In this document: positions 54,710 to 63,486 of the stretch, one piece after another
Layout of the letters: each line of letters starts with the position of its first letter
Numbering within the stretch: the first letter of the stretch is position 1
DNA from: Cryobacterium lactosi
GTDB taxonomy: Bacteria; Actinomycetota; Actinomycetes; Actinomycetales; Microbacteriaceae
NCBI RefSeq assembly: GCF_004403945.1
Contig: NZ_SOHM01000031.1
Span: 1-64,000, forward strand
Direction: 5' to 3'
Length of the DNA stretch: 64,000 bases
Program-made: the position numbers and the translations under genes
Notes under the pieces: generated by a model
Told to the model about the DNA's origin: nothing
The model's database searches: none
The model's input: only the letters and a program-made list of their open reading frames with translations

Positions 54710-55042
54710 ATGCGATACATGATGTTTGTGGCAACGGACCCCGAGGGCGACCCGTATTCCGCTGAGGACGACCGGATTGAAGACTGGGGCAAGGAGGTCC
54801 AAGAGCGCGGCGTGTGGATCGACGGCAACCGGCTTCGGCCGGTCGAGGATGCCACAACGGTTCGCGTGCGTAACGGCGAACTACTGGTGACCGACGGGCC
54901 GTTCACCGAGTCGAAGGAGTGGATTGCCGGATACGACGTGCTCGAATGCGCGGATCTCGACGAGGCGATCGAAGTGGCGTCGAAGCATCCGATGGCTCGA
55001 TTCGGTCGACTTGAGCTGCGCCCGATCTGGCCGTTCGATTGA
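54710..55042 (+). CDS. YCII-related (DGPF) protein
   Basis: A 110-aa YCII-like protein with the DGPF signature in LLVTDGPFTESKEWIAGYDV. Such proteins are the conserved partners of ECF42 sigma factors; their activity is unknown, although a role in detoxification or signalling has been suggested. ATG 54710 follows AAGGGAG. The stop overlaps the TTG of the sigma gene. The preceding 54498-54649 holds no gene. Confidence 0.92.
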   Translation: MRYMMFVATDPEGDPYSAEDDRIEDWGKEVQERGVWIDGNRLRPVEDATTVRVRNGELLVTDGPFTESKEWIAGYDVLECADLDEAIEVASKHPMARFGRLELRPIWPFD

Positions 55043-56349
55043 CGTCACCTCCGCTGGGCGCGGTCCTCGACGACCTGCACCGTGCAGAGTGGGGCGGGCT
55101 GGTCGGCGGTCTTGTCAGCATGACCGGCGACTGGGCTCTGGCTGAAGACTGTGTGCAGGACGCGTTCGCCTCCGCACTGGTGGCCTGGCGGTCCGGCGGA
55201 GTGCCGGACCGCCCGGCCGCGTGGCTGTATACAGTTGCCCGCAACAAGGCTCGTGACCGCCTTCGTCGCACCATCGTCGAGCGCGAAAAGCTCCGTGACC
55301 TTGCCGATCTCGCAGCGCAGGCCGATGAGCTTCCCGAGATCGATGAAAAAACGCTGCCCGACGAGCAGCTGCGGCTGTTGTTCACCTGCTGCCACCCGGC
55401 CCTCGCACTGCCGAACCGGGTCGCATTGACCCTAAGGGCAGTCGCCGGACTCACGACCGGCGAGATCGCATCCGCGTTCTTTGTGCAGGAATCCACCATG
55501 GCCCAACGTCTCGTGCGAGCGCGCCAGAAGATCACCAATGCGGGCATCCCCTACCGGATTCCGACGGCGGATCTGCTCCCCGAACGCCTCGAGGGAGTAC
55601 TCGCGGTGCTCTACCTGCTCTTCAACCAGGGCTACAGCGATGCGAGCCGAACCGACCTTGCGGATGCCGCGATCCGGATGACCCGCAACGTGGTGCGTTT
55701 CGCGCCCTCCACCGACGAGGCACGCTGCCTTCTCTCGCTCATGCTGCTGCAGTCATCGCGCCGCGCCGCGCGCCGCGACAAGGACGGCCAGCAACTCACG
55801 CTGGAGAATCAGGATCGATCGCGCTGGGACCGTCAGTCGATCGACGAAGCCCTGACGCTTCTCACGCCGCTGACGCAGGGCAATAAGCGAGGGTTCTATC
55901 GGATCCAGGCCGAAATAGCGGCCTGTCATGCGCAAGCGCCGTCCCCCGGCGCGACCGATTGGCGGCAGATCGTGCACCTCTACGACATGCTCGTCACGAT
56001 GTCGCCCTCGCCGGTCGTCGAGCTGAGCCGTGCCATTGCCGTCGGGATGGCGACCGGCCCCGAAGCGGCCCTTGAGATTCTCGAACACCTTGACGCTGAT
56101 CCGCGACTCTCCACCTCGCATCTCCTGCCGGCGGCCCGCGCCGACATGCTCGTTCGGGCGGGGCGCCATCTCGAGGCCGCCACCGCATTCGGGTTCGCCG
56201 CCCAACGTGCAACCTCAGACCTCGATCGGCAGCAGCTGCTCCGCGAGGCGGCCGCAGCAATGCGACACAGCGGCACGGCGAAGCCGGCTCAACCAGAAAC
56301 TGACACTTCGACAAGGAAGAAGGATGACGATGACCCACGCACCCGCTGA
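55039..56349 (+). CDS. ECF42-type RNA polymerase sigma factor
   Basis: A 436-aa protein, much longer than a usual ECF sigma factor. Region 2 spans about 15-85 (DWALAEDCVQDAFASAL, RPAAWLYTVARNKARDRLRR). Region 4 spans about 115-175 (LPNRVALTLRAVAGLTTGEIA, STMAQRLVRARQKI). The C-terminal 250 residues are a helical TPR-like extension found in ECF42, which is needed for activity in place of an anti-sigma factor. TTG 55039 overlaps the DGPF stop. It probably drives the promoter at 54650. Confidence 0.92.
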   Translation: MTSPPLGAVLDDLHRAEWGGLVGGLVSMTGDWALAEDCVQDAFASALVAWRSGGVPDRPAAWLYTVARNKARDRLRRTIVEREKLRDLADLAAQADELPEIDEKTLPDEQLRLLFTCCHPALALPNRVALTLRAVAGLTTGEIASAFFVQESTMAQRLVRARQKITNAGIPYRIPTADLLPERLEGVLAVLYLLFNQGYSDASRTDLADAAIRMTRNVVRFAPSTDEARCLLSLMLLQSSRRAARRDKDGQQLTLENQDRSRWDRQSIDEALTLLTPLTQGNKRGFYRIQAEIAACHAQAPSPGATDWRQIVHLYDMLVTMSPSPVVELSRAIAVGMATGPEAALEILEHLDADPRLSTSHLLPAARADMLVRAGRHLEAATAFGFAAQRATSDLDRQQLLREAAAAMRHSGTAKPAQPETDTSTRKKDDDDPRTR

Positions 56350-56854
56350 ACGAAGCTTCACCCTGAGCCGCACACTGCCGGAACCGCGCAGCGTCGTCTT
56401 CGATGCCTGGACGATACCGGAACACCTCGACTGGTTCTATAACCCCGCTATGCCCACGCCCACGACACCCATCCACGTCGACCTCAAAGTCGGCGGTATC
56501 TGGCGACAACAGATGGTGGTCAATGACGATCTCCAATACCCCACCGGCGGGGTGTACCTCGAAGTGGTCCCGCACGAACGACTGGTTTTTCGGTGGGGAG
56601 CCACCGGCGGATGGCCAGAGCTCGCAGGAGATCACGAACATGAAGCACCCATCGTGACCGTCACCCTGCGCGACGACGGGGAAGGAACACACCTCGAACT
56701 CACAGTCACCTTCTCCGACCAATTGGCGGATGAGGAGGTGCGCGATCTCATCGAAGGCGGCACCCGAGACGGATGGAGCGCCACAATCGACCGAGTTGCG
56801 CACAGCACCGCCATCACCACGTGGAGCATCCACCAATCCATTTCACACGAGTGA
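56324..56854 (+). CDS. SRPBCC/AHSA1 family protein
   Basis: A 176-aa START-like (Bet v1 fold) protein with FTLSRTLPEPRSVVFDAWTIPEHLDWFY at the N terminus, broken by no gap, and VGGIWRQQMV and TLRDDGEGTHLELTVTF later. The family binds hydrophobic ligands or acts as a co-chaperone-like module; AHSA1 proteins are frequent neighbours of sigma-factor/DGPF pairs. It overlaps the sigma gene by 26 nt and has AAGGAAGAAGG before ATG 56324, so it is the third gene of the operon. It ends 27 nt from the convergent aldehyde dehydrogenase gene. Confidence 0.88.
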   Translation: MTMTHAPAERSFTLSRTLPEPRSVVFDAWTIPEHLDWFYNPAMPTPTTPIHVDLKVGGIWRQQMVVNDDLQYPTGGVYLEVVPHERLVFRWGATGGWPELAGDHEHEAPIVTVTLRDDGEGTHLELTVTFSDQLADEEVRDLIEGGTRDGWSATIDRVAHSTAITTWSIHQSISHE

Positions 56855-56881
56855 TGACCAGGTACAGCGGAGTGAATCGGG

Positions 56882-58378
56882 TCAGCGGATGCGGCGGTGC
56901 ACCGACTGCACGCTGAGGTACGCGCGCAGACCCTCCGGTCCGAATTCTGCGCCGAGGCCCGAGTCGTGGCGGCCCGCGAAGGGCGCCGCGTGGTTGGACG
57001 CAAAAAACCCGAGGCCGACCGAGCCGGTATCGAGCCGCGGGGCGAGGGCGAACGCGGCGTCGGGGTCTTCCGAGAAGATCGTGCCGCCGAGCCCGAAGGG
57101 CGTGTTGTTGGCAATCGCCACCGCGTCGTCAAGCGACGAGTACCGCATGATCGACAGCACCGGGCCAAAGATCTCCTCCTGCGCGATGCGCATGCCGGGC
57201 GTGACGTCGGCAAACACTGTCGGTGTCACGTAGAAACCCCGGTCAAAGCCGGAAGGCACGTCACCGCCTGTGGTGGCCCGGGCGCCTTCGGCGATACCGC
57301 TGCGAATGTACTCGCGCACCACCTGCTCCTGGGCGCGGGTGGCCGAAGGCCCGAAAACCGTCGCCGGGTCCATCGGGTCGCCCTGCGGCGCCACGGCAAT
57401 GGTCGCGGTGACCATGTCGACGAGCTCGCCGTACCGTGCCGCCGGCGCGAGTATGCGTGTCGAGATGTAGCAGGTCTGCCCGGTATTGCGCAGGCAGCTG
57501 CGAATCAGCACCTTCGACATGGCCTCGAGGTCGACATCGGGCAGCACCAGGGCCGACGACTTGCCGCCGAGCTCAAGGGTCACGGGCCGCAGAAGGGAGC
57601 CGCAGGCCGCGGCGATGGAGCGGCCTACCGGGGTCGACCCGGTGAAGGCGACCTTGTTGATGCCCGGGTGCTTCACGAGGGCGTCGCCCAAGCTGCCGGG
57701 TCCGGTCACGAGGTTGATGACCCCGGCCGGAATTCCGGCGGCAACGGCGGCGTCGAGAATGAGTCGAACTGACAGCGGGGTGGGCGAGGCCGGCTTGATG
57801 ACCACGGTGCAGCCTGCCATCAGCGCCGGCGCGAGCTTGGCCACGACGAGGTTGATCGGAAAGTTCCACGGCGCGATCAGCGCGCAGACGCCGACCGGGT
57901 CGAGGCGCACGACGGTTTCGGCGGATCCGTCGGGGAACGGGCGAATGTCGCTGGTCTCGAGCAGGGGAGCGAGCGAGGCGAAGTAGCGAAAGATCGAGGC
58001 CGCGTTCGCCGCGGCCTTCGAGGTCTCCGCAACCGGCGAGCCGTTCTCCCACGTGTTGGTGTGCGAGATGGCTTCGGCCCGAGCTTCCACCTGCGAGGCC
58101 AGCCGCAGCAGCAGGCGGGCCCGCTCTGCGGGGGCCACGTCGCGCCATCCGCTGCCGCCGCTCGCGGGCGAGCCGGCGCTGCCGCTGAAGGCACGGCGGG
58201 CCGCGGCGACGGCCGCGTCGAGGTCGGCGACGGATGCCTGCGGCACCGAACCCCAGACTTCCCCTGTCGCCGGGTTGGTCACCTCGGTGCGCCCCGCCCC
58301 GGTGGAGCGCTGCCAGGTGCCGTCGATGAAGTGGTCATCGGTGTGCGTGTACGGCAGGGTCGCCTGCAGCACACTCAT
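56882..58378 (-). CDS. Aldehyde dehydrogenase (CreC-like)
   Basis: A 498-aa NAD(P)-dependent aldehyde dehydrogenase. LIAPWNFPINLVVAKLAPAL, FTGSTPVGRSIAAA, the Glu in LELGGKSSALVLP near residue 268, the catalytic Cys in NTGQTCYIS near 301 and EEIFGPVLS are all present. In an alkylphenol pathway it would oxidise the hydroxybenzaldehyde to the hydroxybenzoate. The start overlaps the HD gene stop by one base. It is the last gene of the operon. Confidence 0.93.
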   Translation of the reverse strand: MSVLQATLPYTHTDDHFIDGTWQRSTGAGRTEVTNPATGEVWGSVPQASVADLDAAVAAARRAFSGSAGSPASGGSGWRDVAPAERARLLLRLASQVEARAEAISHTNTWENGSPVAETSKAAANAASIFRYFASLAPLLETSDIRPFPDGSAETVVRLDPVGVCALIAPWNFPINLVVAKLAPALMAGCTVVIKPASPTPLSVRLILDAAVAAGIPAGVINLVTGPGSLGDALVKHPGINKVAFTGSTPVGRSIAAACGSLLRPVTLELGGKSSALVLPDVDLEAMSKVLIRSCLRNTGQTCYISTRILAPAARYGELVDMVTATIAVAPQGDPMDPATVFGPSATRAQEQVVREYIRSGIAEGARATTGGDVPSGFDRGFYVTPTVFADVTPGMRIAQEEIFGPVLSIMRYSSLDDAVAIANNTPFGLGGTIFSEDPDAAFALAPRLDTGSVGLGFFASNHAAPFAGRHDSGLGAEFGPEGLRAYLSVQSVHRRIR

Positions 58379-59022
58379 CAGAGCACGCCGATGCGCAGCA
58401 GCGATTCGGAGCGTTCCAGCTCGCAGACGGCCATTTCGAGGCCGGCGGCGGTGATCAGCTCCGGCAGGATGTCGGTGCGCAGCCGAGCGCAGTACGACGA
58501 GGGCGTCTGCCCGAACCAGCCGGAGGCGAGGGCGATTCCGGCCGTCGTGAAGCGCCACAGCCGATCGGAATCGCGCACCAGAGAGTCCTCGATCGAGTAC
58601 GACTCGGTCCGGGTGTCGTGGCCGTCGATGATGTCGGTCACGCGGGTGACGAACTCGTCGCTGTAGCCGAGGGCCGGCAGCACTTCGCGGGCGATGTCGC
58701 AGCCCCTGGCTTCGTGTTGGTAGCGGATGTCGGCCTGCCGCCAGTTGGCACCGAACCCCTCGGAGATGATCTTGGTCTCGTCGACGCGGGCCCAGCCGGT
58801 GTCGTGCAGCAGAATGGCGACCCGCACCACGAGCGCGTCGGCCTCGGGGTAGACGAGGCAGAGCCGCTCGGCAAAGGCGAACGAGATGGGGATGTGGATG
58901 TCGTTGCCGCGGGTGCGCATCTCGGTGACCACGGCGCGCCAGAGCGGGTCGAGGTCGGTCAGCAGCGTGTCGGCCTGCCTGATCGGGGAGGTGTCGACCG
59001 CGTGGATCGTCTGCAGTGTCAT
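58378..59022 (-). CDS. HD-domain phosphohydrolase (CreD-like)
   Basis: A 214-aa HD-superfamily hydrolase. His in HIPISFAFAERL, the metal pair in VAILLHDTGWARVDE, HEARGCDIAREV and DIIDGHD form the expected metal site. In the C. glutamicum p-cresol pathway a phosphohydrolase removes the phosphate added earlier, and this is the best candidate for that step here. It is spaced 5 nt from the reductase gene and overlaps the aldehyde dehydrogenase start. Confidence 0.85.
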   Translation of the reverse strand: MTLQTIHAVDTSPIRQADTLLTDLDPLWRAVVTEMRTRGNDIHIPISFAFAERLCLVYPEADALVVRVAILLHDTGWARVDETKIISEGFGANWRQADIRYQHEARGCDIAREVLPALGYSDEFVTRVTDIIDGHDTRTESYSIEDSLVRDSDRLWRFTTAGIALASGWFGQTPSSYCARLRTDILPELITAAGLEMAVCELERSESLLRIGVL

Positions 59023-59027
59023 GGTCT

Positions 59028-60311
59028 TTACTTTCCGGCCAGCGCGGGAACCGCGGACACGAGCTTCTTGAGCGGGATGGTCACGTCGCCGGCCAGGTCG
59101 GCCGGCACGTTCTGGCCGTGGTGCAGGGCGCCGCGCGCGGCAATGAAATCGAGGGGCTTGTTGATGCAGTCCGCCGCGATGAGCTGGCCGGCGCGGTAGT
59201 ACAGCACCGAGAACGTCTCGCTGTCGGGTTCGCCGCGCAGCACGATCTGGTCGTGCCCGCCGCTGAGGCCGGCGATCTGCAGCTTCAGGTCGGCCTGGTC
59301 GCTCCAGAACCACGGCACCGTGGAGTACGCCGCCGGCAGACTGAGCAGGGTCGCGGCGGCGATTTTGGCTTGCTCGACCGCATTCTGTACGCTTTCGAGT
59401 CGCAACCGGGCCACACCCCCGGGCGTGATCGACGGGTTCGGCAGGTTGGCGCAGTCGCCCGCGGCGACCGTGAGGCCGTCGGAGCAGAGGGCAGTGCCGT
59501 CGACGACGATGCCGTTGTCGAGGGCGAGCCCCAGCTGTTCGGCCAGTTCGGTGCGCGGAATCACACCGACCCCGATCAGCACGACGTCGGCCGGCACGAC
59601 GGTGCCGTCGCCCAGTTCAACCCCGGTGACCCGGTCGTGCTCGCCGAGAAAACGCGCGACCTGGGCGTTCAGCACGACGCGGATGCCGCGGCGCCGGTGC
59701 GCCTGCAGGTAGAACTCGCTCGTCTGCTCGCTGACGGCACGACCGACCAGGCGCGGGGCGGCCTCAAGCACCGTGACCGTGAGGCCGGCGGCGCGGGCCC
59801 CGGCCGCGACCTCGAGGCCGATGAAACCGCCTCCGACGACGACCACGTTGCGGGCGGCGGCGAGACCCTGCTGCAGCTGCGCAGCATCCGTCGCAGTGCG
59901 CAGGTAGCTGACCCCCTCGAGTTCGCTGCCGTCGAACGGAATCTGGCGTGGCACGGCCCCGGTGGTGAGGGCGAGCCGGGCGAACTCGAAGCGGCGGCCG
60001 GATTCGGCCACGGCCGTGCCGCCGCTGCCATCACCGTCACGCGTGACGCTGACGATACGTTCGCGGGTGACGAGCTCGATGTTGCGCTCGCGGTAGAACT
60101 CGTGGGTGCGGAAGGTCAGCGAATCGGCAGTGACCTCGCCCTTGAGGAACGCCTTCGAGAGCGGCGGCCGCTGGTACGGCGCATGCGGCTCCTCGCCGAC
60201 GAGCACGATCGGGTCGGTGTCCCCGAGCTCACGCAGCGAACACGCCAGCTGCACGCCGGCCTGGCAGTTGCCGATGATGAGCGTTCCCGCGGAGGTTCCG
60301 GTGCCGGTCAT
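59028..60311 (-). CDS. FAD-dependent ferredoxin reductase (CreE-like)
   Basis: A 427-aa ferredoxin reductase of the P450/dioxygenase electron-transfer type. The FAD motif is unusual (IIGNCQAGVQLA instead of GxGxxG); PYQRPPLSKAFLKGE is typical. The NAD motif is VVVGGGFIGLEVAAGARAAG split by the usual spacing, and TVAAGDCANLPNP binds FAD ribityl. It lies 2 nt from the ferredoxin gene, so the pair would feed electrons to a P450 that is not in this window. Confidence 0.92.
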   Translation of the reverse strand: MTGTGTSAGTLIIGNCQAGVQLACSLRELGDTDPIVLVGEEPHAPYQRPPLSKAFLKGEVTADSLTFRTHEFYRERNIELVTRERIVSVTRDGDGSGGTAVAESGRRFEFARLALTTGAVPRQIPFDGSELEGVSYLRTATDAAQLQQGLAAARNVVVVGGGFIGLEVAAGARAAGLTVTVLEAAPRLVGRAVSEQTSEFYLQAHRRRGIRVVLNAQVARFLGEHDRVTGVELGDGTVVPADVVLIGVGVIPRTELAEQLGLALDNGIVVDGTALCSDGLTVAAGDCANLPNPSITPGGVARLRLESVQNAVEQAKIAAATLLSLPAAYSTVPWFWSDQADLKLQIAGLSGGHDQIVLRGEPDSETFSVLYYRAGQLIAADCINKPLDFIAARGALHHGQNVPADLAGDVTIPLKKLVSAVPALAGK

Positions 60312-60313
60312 CT

Positions 60314-60625
60314 CTAGACCTGCGTTTCCGGAGTGGTCACGCGAATATCGGCGTCACTGAGCCTGAGCTGGCAGGAGAGCCGCGAGTTCTCTTCGCGGTC
60401 GATGGCCGTGCCGTCGAGCATGGCGTCCTCGAGGTCTTCCATGGGGGAGAAAACGCTGTCGGCGCAGACGAAGACGTGGCAGGTGGCGCAGCTGAGGCTG
60501 CCGCCGCATTCGGCGACGATGCCGGGAATGCCGTTGCGCACGGCCGTCTCCATGACGGAGTCACCGGCGAACCCTGCGACGGCGGTTTCGCTGCCGCTGG
60601 CGGAGATATAGGTTACGGAGGGCAT
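60314..60625 (-). CDS. 2Fe-2S ferredoxin (CreF-like)
   Basis: A 103-aa adrenodoxin/putidaredoxin-type ferredoxin. Cluster ligands are in AECGGSLSCATCHVFV (C-x5-C-x2-C) and the fourth Cys is in SRLSCQLRL. This group usually serves cytochrome P450s. ATG 60625 is preceded by AAGGAGAAA. The open frame extends upstream only as a shadow. Confidence 0.93.
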   Translation of the reverse strand: MPSVTYISASGSETAVAGFAGDSVMETAVRNGIPGIVAECGGSLSCATCHVFVCADSVFSPMEDLEDAMLDGTAIDREENSRLSCQLRLSDADIRVTTPETQV

Positions 60626-60635
60626 TCTTTTCTCC

Positions 60636-61445
60636 TTACAGAAACTGTCGGCCACCGTCGACCACGAGGGTCTGGCCGGTGATGTAGCGGGAGCCGGGGC
60701 CGGCCAGGAACAGGGCCGCCCCAACGATGTCGTCGGGCTCGCTGGCCCGTTTGATCGAGCCGCGGTCCACGCCGTACTCGGCGGCGCCCTCGATGAGGCC
60801 GTAGCTGGCCTCGGTAAGGGTGAAGCCCGGTGCAATCGCGTTCACGGTCACGTCGCGCACGCCGAGTTCCTTGGCGAGCACCCGGGTGAGGGCGATCACC
60901 CCGCCCTTGGAGGCCACGTAGTGCGCCCACTGGGCGGAGCCGCTGAGCACAGTTGCGCTCGACAGGTTGATGATCGCGGCGCCGGGCGGGAGGTAGGGGG
61001 AGCAGGCGCGGGTGACGAGCCAGGGGCCCTTGAGGTTGACGGCCATCACCCGGTCCCACTCGTCCACGTCGATGTCTTCGAAGGGGGAACGCGTGATGGT
61101 TGCGTAGATCGCGGCGTTGTTGATGATGACGTCGATCTGGCCGGCACCGCCGCCGGCCGCACCGGTCTGTGCGGAGAAGGCGGCGGCATCCGCTGCCAGC
61201 TGCGTCACCGAATCGAGCGAGGTGACGTTGGCCTGGAGGGCCAGGGCGGTGCCGCCGGCGGCCTCCACAAGGGCAACGGTCTGCTGCGCACCCTCGAGAT
61301 TGGTGTCCGCGACGACCACCCGGTCGCCCTGGGCCGCGAAGCCCAGGGCGAAGGCACGGCCCAGCCCGCCCGCGGCGCCGGTGATCAGCACCGTTCTGGC
61401 GGTGTTCTGCCCCTGAGCGGGCTGGTCCGTGCGCGGATCAGGCAT
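60636..61445 (-). CDS. Short-chain dehydrogenase/reductase (CreG-like)
   Basis: A 269-aa SDR. The NAD motif is TGAAGGLGRAFALG near residue 22, then NNAAIY, the catalytic Ser in NLSSATVLSG, YVASKGG (Tyr and Lys), and the C-terminal DGGRQFL. The tyrosine motif reads HYVASKGG, normal for the family. In the proposed pathway it would oxidise the hydroxybenzyl alcohol to the aldehyde. It overlaps the upstream PEP-utiliser by 8 nt. Confidence 0.9.
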   Translation of the reverse strand: MPDPRTDQPAQGQNTARTVLITGAAGGLGRAFALGFAAQGDRVVVADTNLEGAQQTVALVEAAGGTALALQANVTSLDSVTQLAADAAAFSAQTGAAGGGAGQIDVIINNAAIYATITRSPFEDIDVDEWDRVMAVNLKGPWLVTRACSPYLPPGAAIINLSSATVLSGSAQWAHYVASKGGVIALTRVLAKELGVRDVTVNAIAPGFTLTEASYGLIEGAAEYGVDRGSIKRASEPDDIVGAALFLAGPGSRYITGQTLVVDGGRQFL

Positions 61446-63378
61446 GGCTGCCTTCGAAGACGGTGCCGTCGAGGGCCTCGAGGCCCGCCGGGTCCAGGGC
61501 ATCCTCGAGCTGGATGGCCGCGTCGCCGGCCAGCGTGAGGTCATGCGCATGGCCTGCACCGGTGTGCCCCTCGACGACCGTCACGGTGCCGTTGTTGCCG
61601 TCGACGCGCAGCCACTGGCCGGTCGTGATCTGCGCCGAGGCGGTGCCGGTTCCGGTGACGGCCGGCATGCCGTATTCGCGGCAGACGATGGCCGCGTGGC
61701 TCATCATGCCGCCGATGTCGGTGACGGTGGCTCGAATCTTGCCGAAGATCGGTCCCCACGACGGCGCCGTGACCGGGGCGACGAGGATGTCGCCCTCCTG
61801 CACCTCGGAGAGTTGGTCGGAGCTGCTGATAACCCGTGCCGGCCCTTCGGCCACGCCGCTCGAGGCCGCCATGCCGCGAAACTCGCCCTCGGGGGCGTCA
61901 GAGTCGCCGAGCCAGTTCTTGATCTGGTCGCTCGTGATGCCCCAGAGCATCAGGGTGAAGGGTTCGGTGATCACGGCCGGCGGGGTGTTGAGGGCCGGCT
62001 GCGGGCGCTGCTGCTGCAGGGCGTCCACGATCGCGCGGCGCCGTTCGACCTCCTCGGGCCAGTAATCCGGGCCGATCGCGGGGGCGCCGACGGCCCAGCC
62101 CGTGACGTAGTCGAAGAGTGCTTCGCGTACCTCGTCGCGGCGCAGAAAGAACATCCCGTCGGCTTCAGCCCAGAAGCCCTGCTGCTGGAGCATCGCCGAG
62201 AGCTCGCGGGCCTTGCGCCAGAAGACGCCCATGGTCCAGTGCTCGATGTAGAAGTTGTGGTTTTCGACGTAGGGGTAGACCTGGCGAGCCAGGCCGAGCT
62301 TGCCCTCGAAGGCGGCGAGTTGCTCGGGGCTCAGCAGTTCCGAGTACTCCTCGGTGATGCGGTCGCGTTCGGCAATGAGCTCGGCAACCGGGCGGTCAAT
62401 GGTCTGGCCGGCCTGCAGGCGCCCGATGTAGTCGCGAATGTAGCCGAGCGGCAGTTCGAGGTGGTCGATCCAGTACTTGTCGTGGGCGTAGAAGCCGTTG
62501 CCCACGGTGAAGTTGAACCAGGGGTCCTTCGCGTCGTTCCAGGCGGCGATCCATGCGGCGCCAGCGGATGCCGCGGCCAGGCCGGCGAGGGTAGCTTCAG
62601 GGTTCTCGGTGTCACCGAACATGCCGGTCAGTTCCAGTTCGACGGCGAGCTTGGCGAGCTTCTTGAGCTCGTCGTCTGGCCGGAAGAGCTCCATGTCGAC
62701 GCCCTGCACCATCTTGGCAACGGCCTGGTCGGGAATGCCGGGGAAGGCCTCCTTGCAGAAGCTGAAGAAGTCGAGGTAGGCGACGTAGCCGAGGTTGAGA
62801 AACTCGAAGTGGTACTGCCACGCGCGGTAGGTGAGCGCGATGAGCTCGTCGTAGCGGGCGAGCAGGTCGTTGTTCGGGCCGGTGCCCTTGCCGCTCGTGA
62901 CGTCGTCGATATCTACCCGGTCGGGCAGTGCCTCGAACGAGAGAGCGCCGAGCTCGTCGATGGTGCCGCGGATCTTGCCCTGCCACTGCTCGAGCAGGGT
63001 CTCCCAGTTCTGAAAGTAGTGTCCGGCGCGGGCCATGAACTCGGGCACGCGCGGGGCGATCTCGGCTTCGGGCACGCCGACCGGGGACATGAAGACGTAG
63101 CCGTTGTGGATGCGGAATTCGATGCCGTTCGCCGGCGGAATCAGCAGGTGGCGGGTGTTGTACTGGCCGAGGCAGCTCACGGCGAACTCGAAGCCGATGG
63201 TCTCGAAGGGCTTGGTCACGGTCGGCCAGTGCTGGCTGTCGCAGAACCAGAACTTGCCCTCCTCGACCTCGCGGCGGTTCTCCTGGAAGACGAGGTTGTA
63301 GGCGTACAGCTCTTTCCAGCTTTCGGCGCCGGCGGCCGGGGCCTGGTCGTAGGGGCTGGGAAATGACTTCTCTGTCAT
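61438..63378 (-). CDS. PEP-utilising enzyme, swivelling-His subunit (CreH/CreI-like)
   Basis: A 646-aa protein. The C-terminal 100 residues form the mobile phosphohistidine domain of PEP synthase and PPDK (TDIGGMMSHAAIVCREYGMP, His near residue 560). The N-terminal 530 residues match the long substrate-binding part of phenylphosphate-synthase-type proteins, with many aromatic residues (GQYNTRHLLIPPANGIEF). It lacks the ATP-grasp domain, which is on the adjacent gene. The two subunits would transfer phosphate to a phenolic substrate. ATG 63378 is chosen over a slightly longer frame. Confidence 0.88.
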   Translation of the reverse strand: MTEKSFPSPYDQAPAAGAESWKELYAYNLVFQENRREVEEGKFWFCDSQHWPTVTKPFETIGFEFAVSCLGQYNTRHLLIPPANGIEFRIHNGYVFMSPVGVPEAEIAPRVPEFMARAGHYFQNWETLLEQWQGKIRGTIDELGALSFEALPDRVDIDDVTSGKGTGPNNDLLARYDELIALTYRAWQYHFEFLNLGYVAYLDFFSFCKEAFPGIPDQAVAKMVQGVDMELFRPDDELKKLAKLAVELELTGMFGDTENPEATLAGLAAASAGAAWIAAWNDAKDPWFNFTVGNGFYAHDKYWIDHLELPLGYIRDYIGRLQAGQTIDRPVAELIAERDRITEEYSELLSPEQLAAFEGKLGLARQVYPYVENHNFYIEHWTMGVFWRKARELSAMLQQQGFWAEADGMFFLRRDEVREALFDYVTGWAVGAPAIGPDYWPEEVERRRAIVDALQQQRPQPALNTPPAVITEPFTLMLWGITSDQIKNWLGDSDAPEGEFRGMAASSGVAEGPARVISSSDQLSEVQEGDILVAPVTAPSWGPIFGKIRATVTDIGGMMSHAAIVCREYGMPAVTGTGTASAQITTGQWLRVDGNNGTVTVVEGHTGAGHAHDLTLAGDAAIQLEDALDPAGLEALDGTVFEGSHA

Positions 63379-63486
63379 GGGTAAACCATTCTCGAAGTGG
63401 TGCACGGGGTAAGCGGAGAGGTGCAGGCGAAGAGAGGGGCGGGTCGGGCGGGTCGGGCGGGAGAATCGGGGTGCAGCGCGTGCGGG

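Noticed and set aside
53713..54857. Long minus-strand frame continuing upstream of the CocE-type gene
   Set aside because: Reads through the antisense of the DUF1801 and DGPF genes; the lipoprotein signal begins only after TTG 53712.
61429..63366. 645-aa plus-strand frame opposite the PEP-utilising enzyme
   Set aside because: Shadow of a gene with a clear phosphohistidine domain; its composition (Val, Glu, Gly, Leu) carries no motif.
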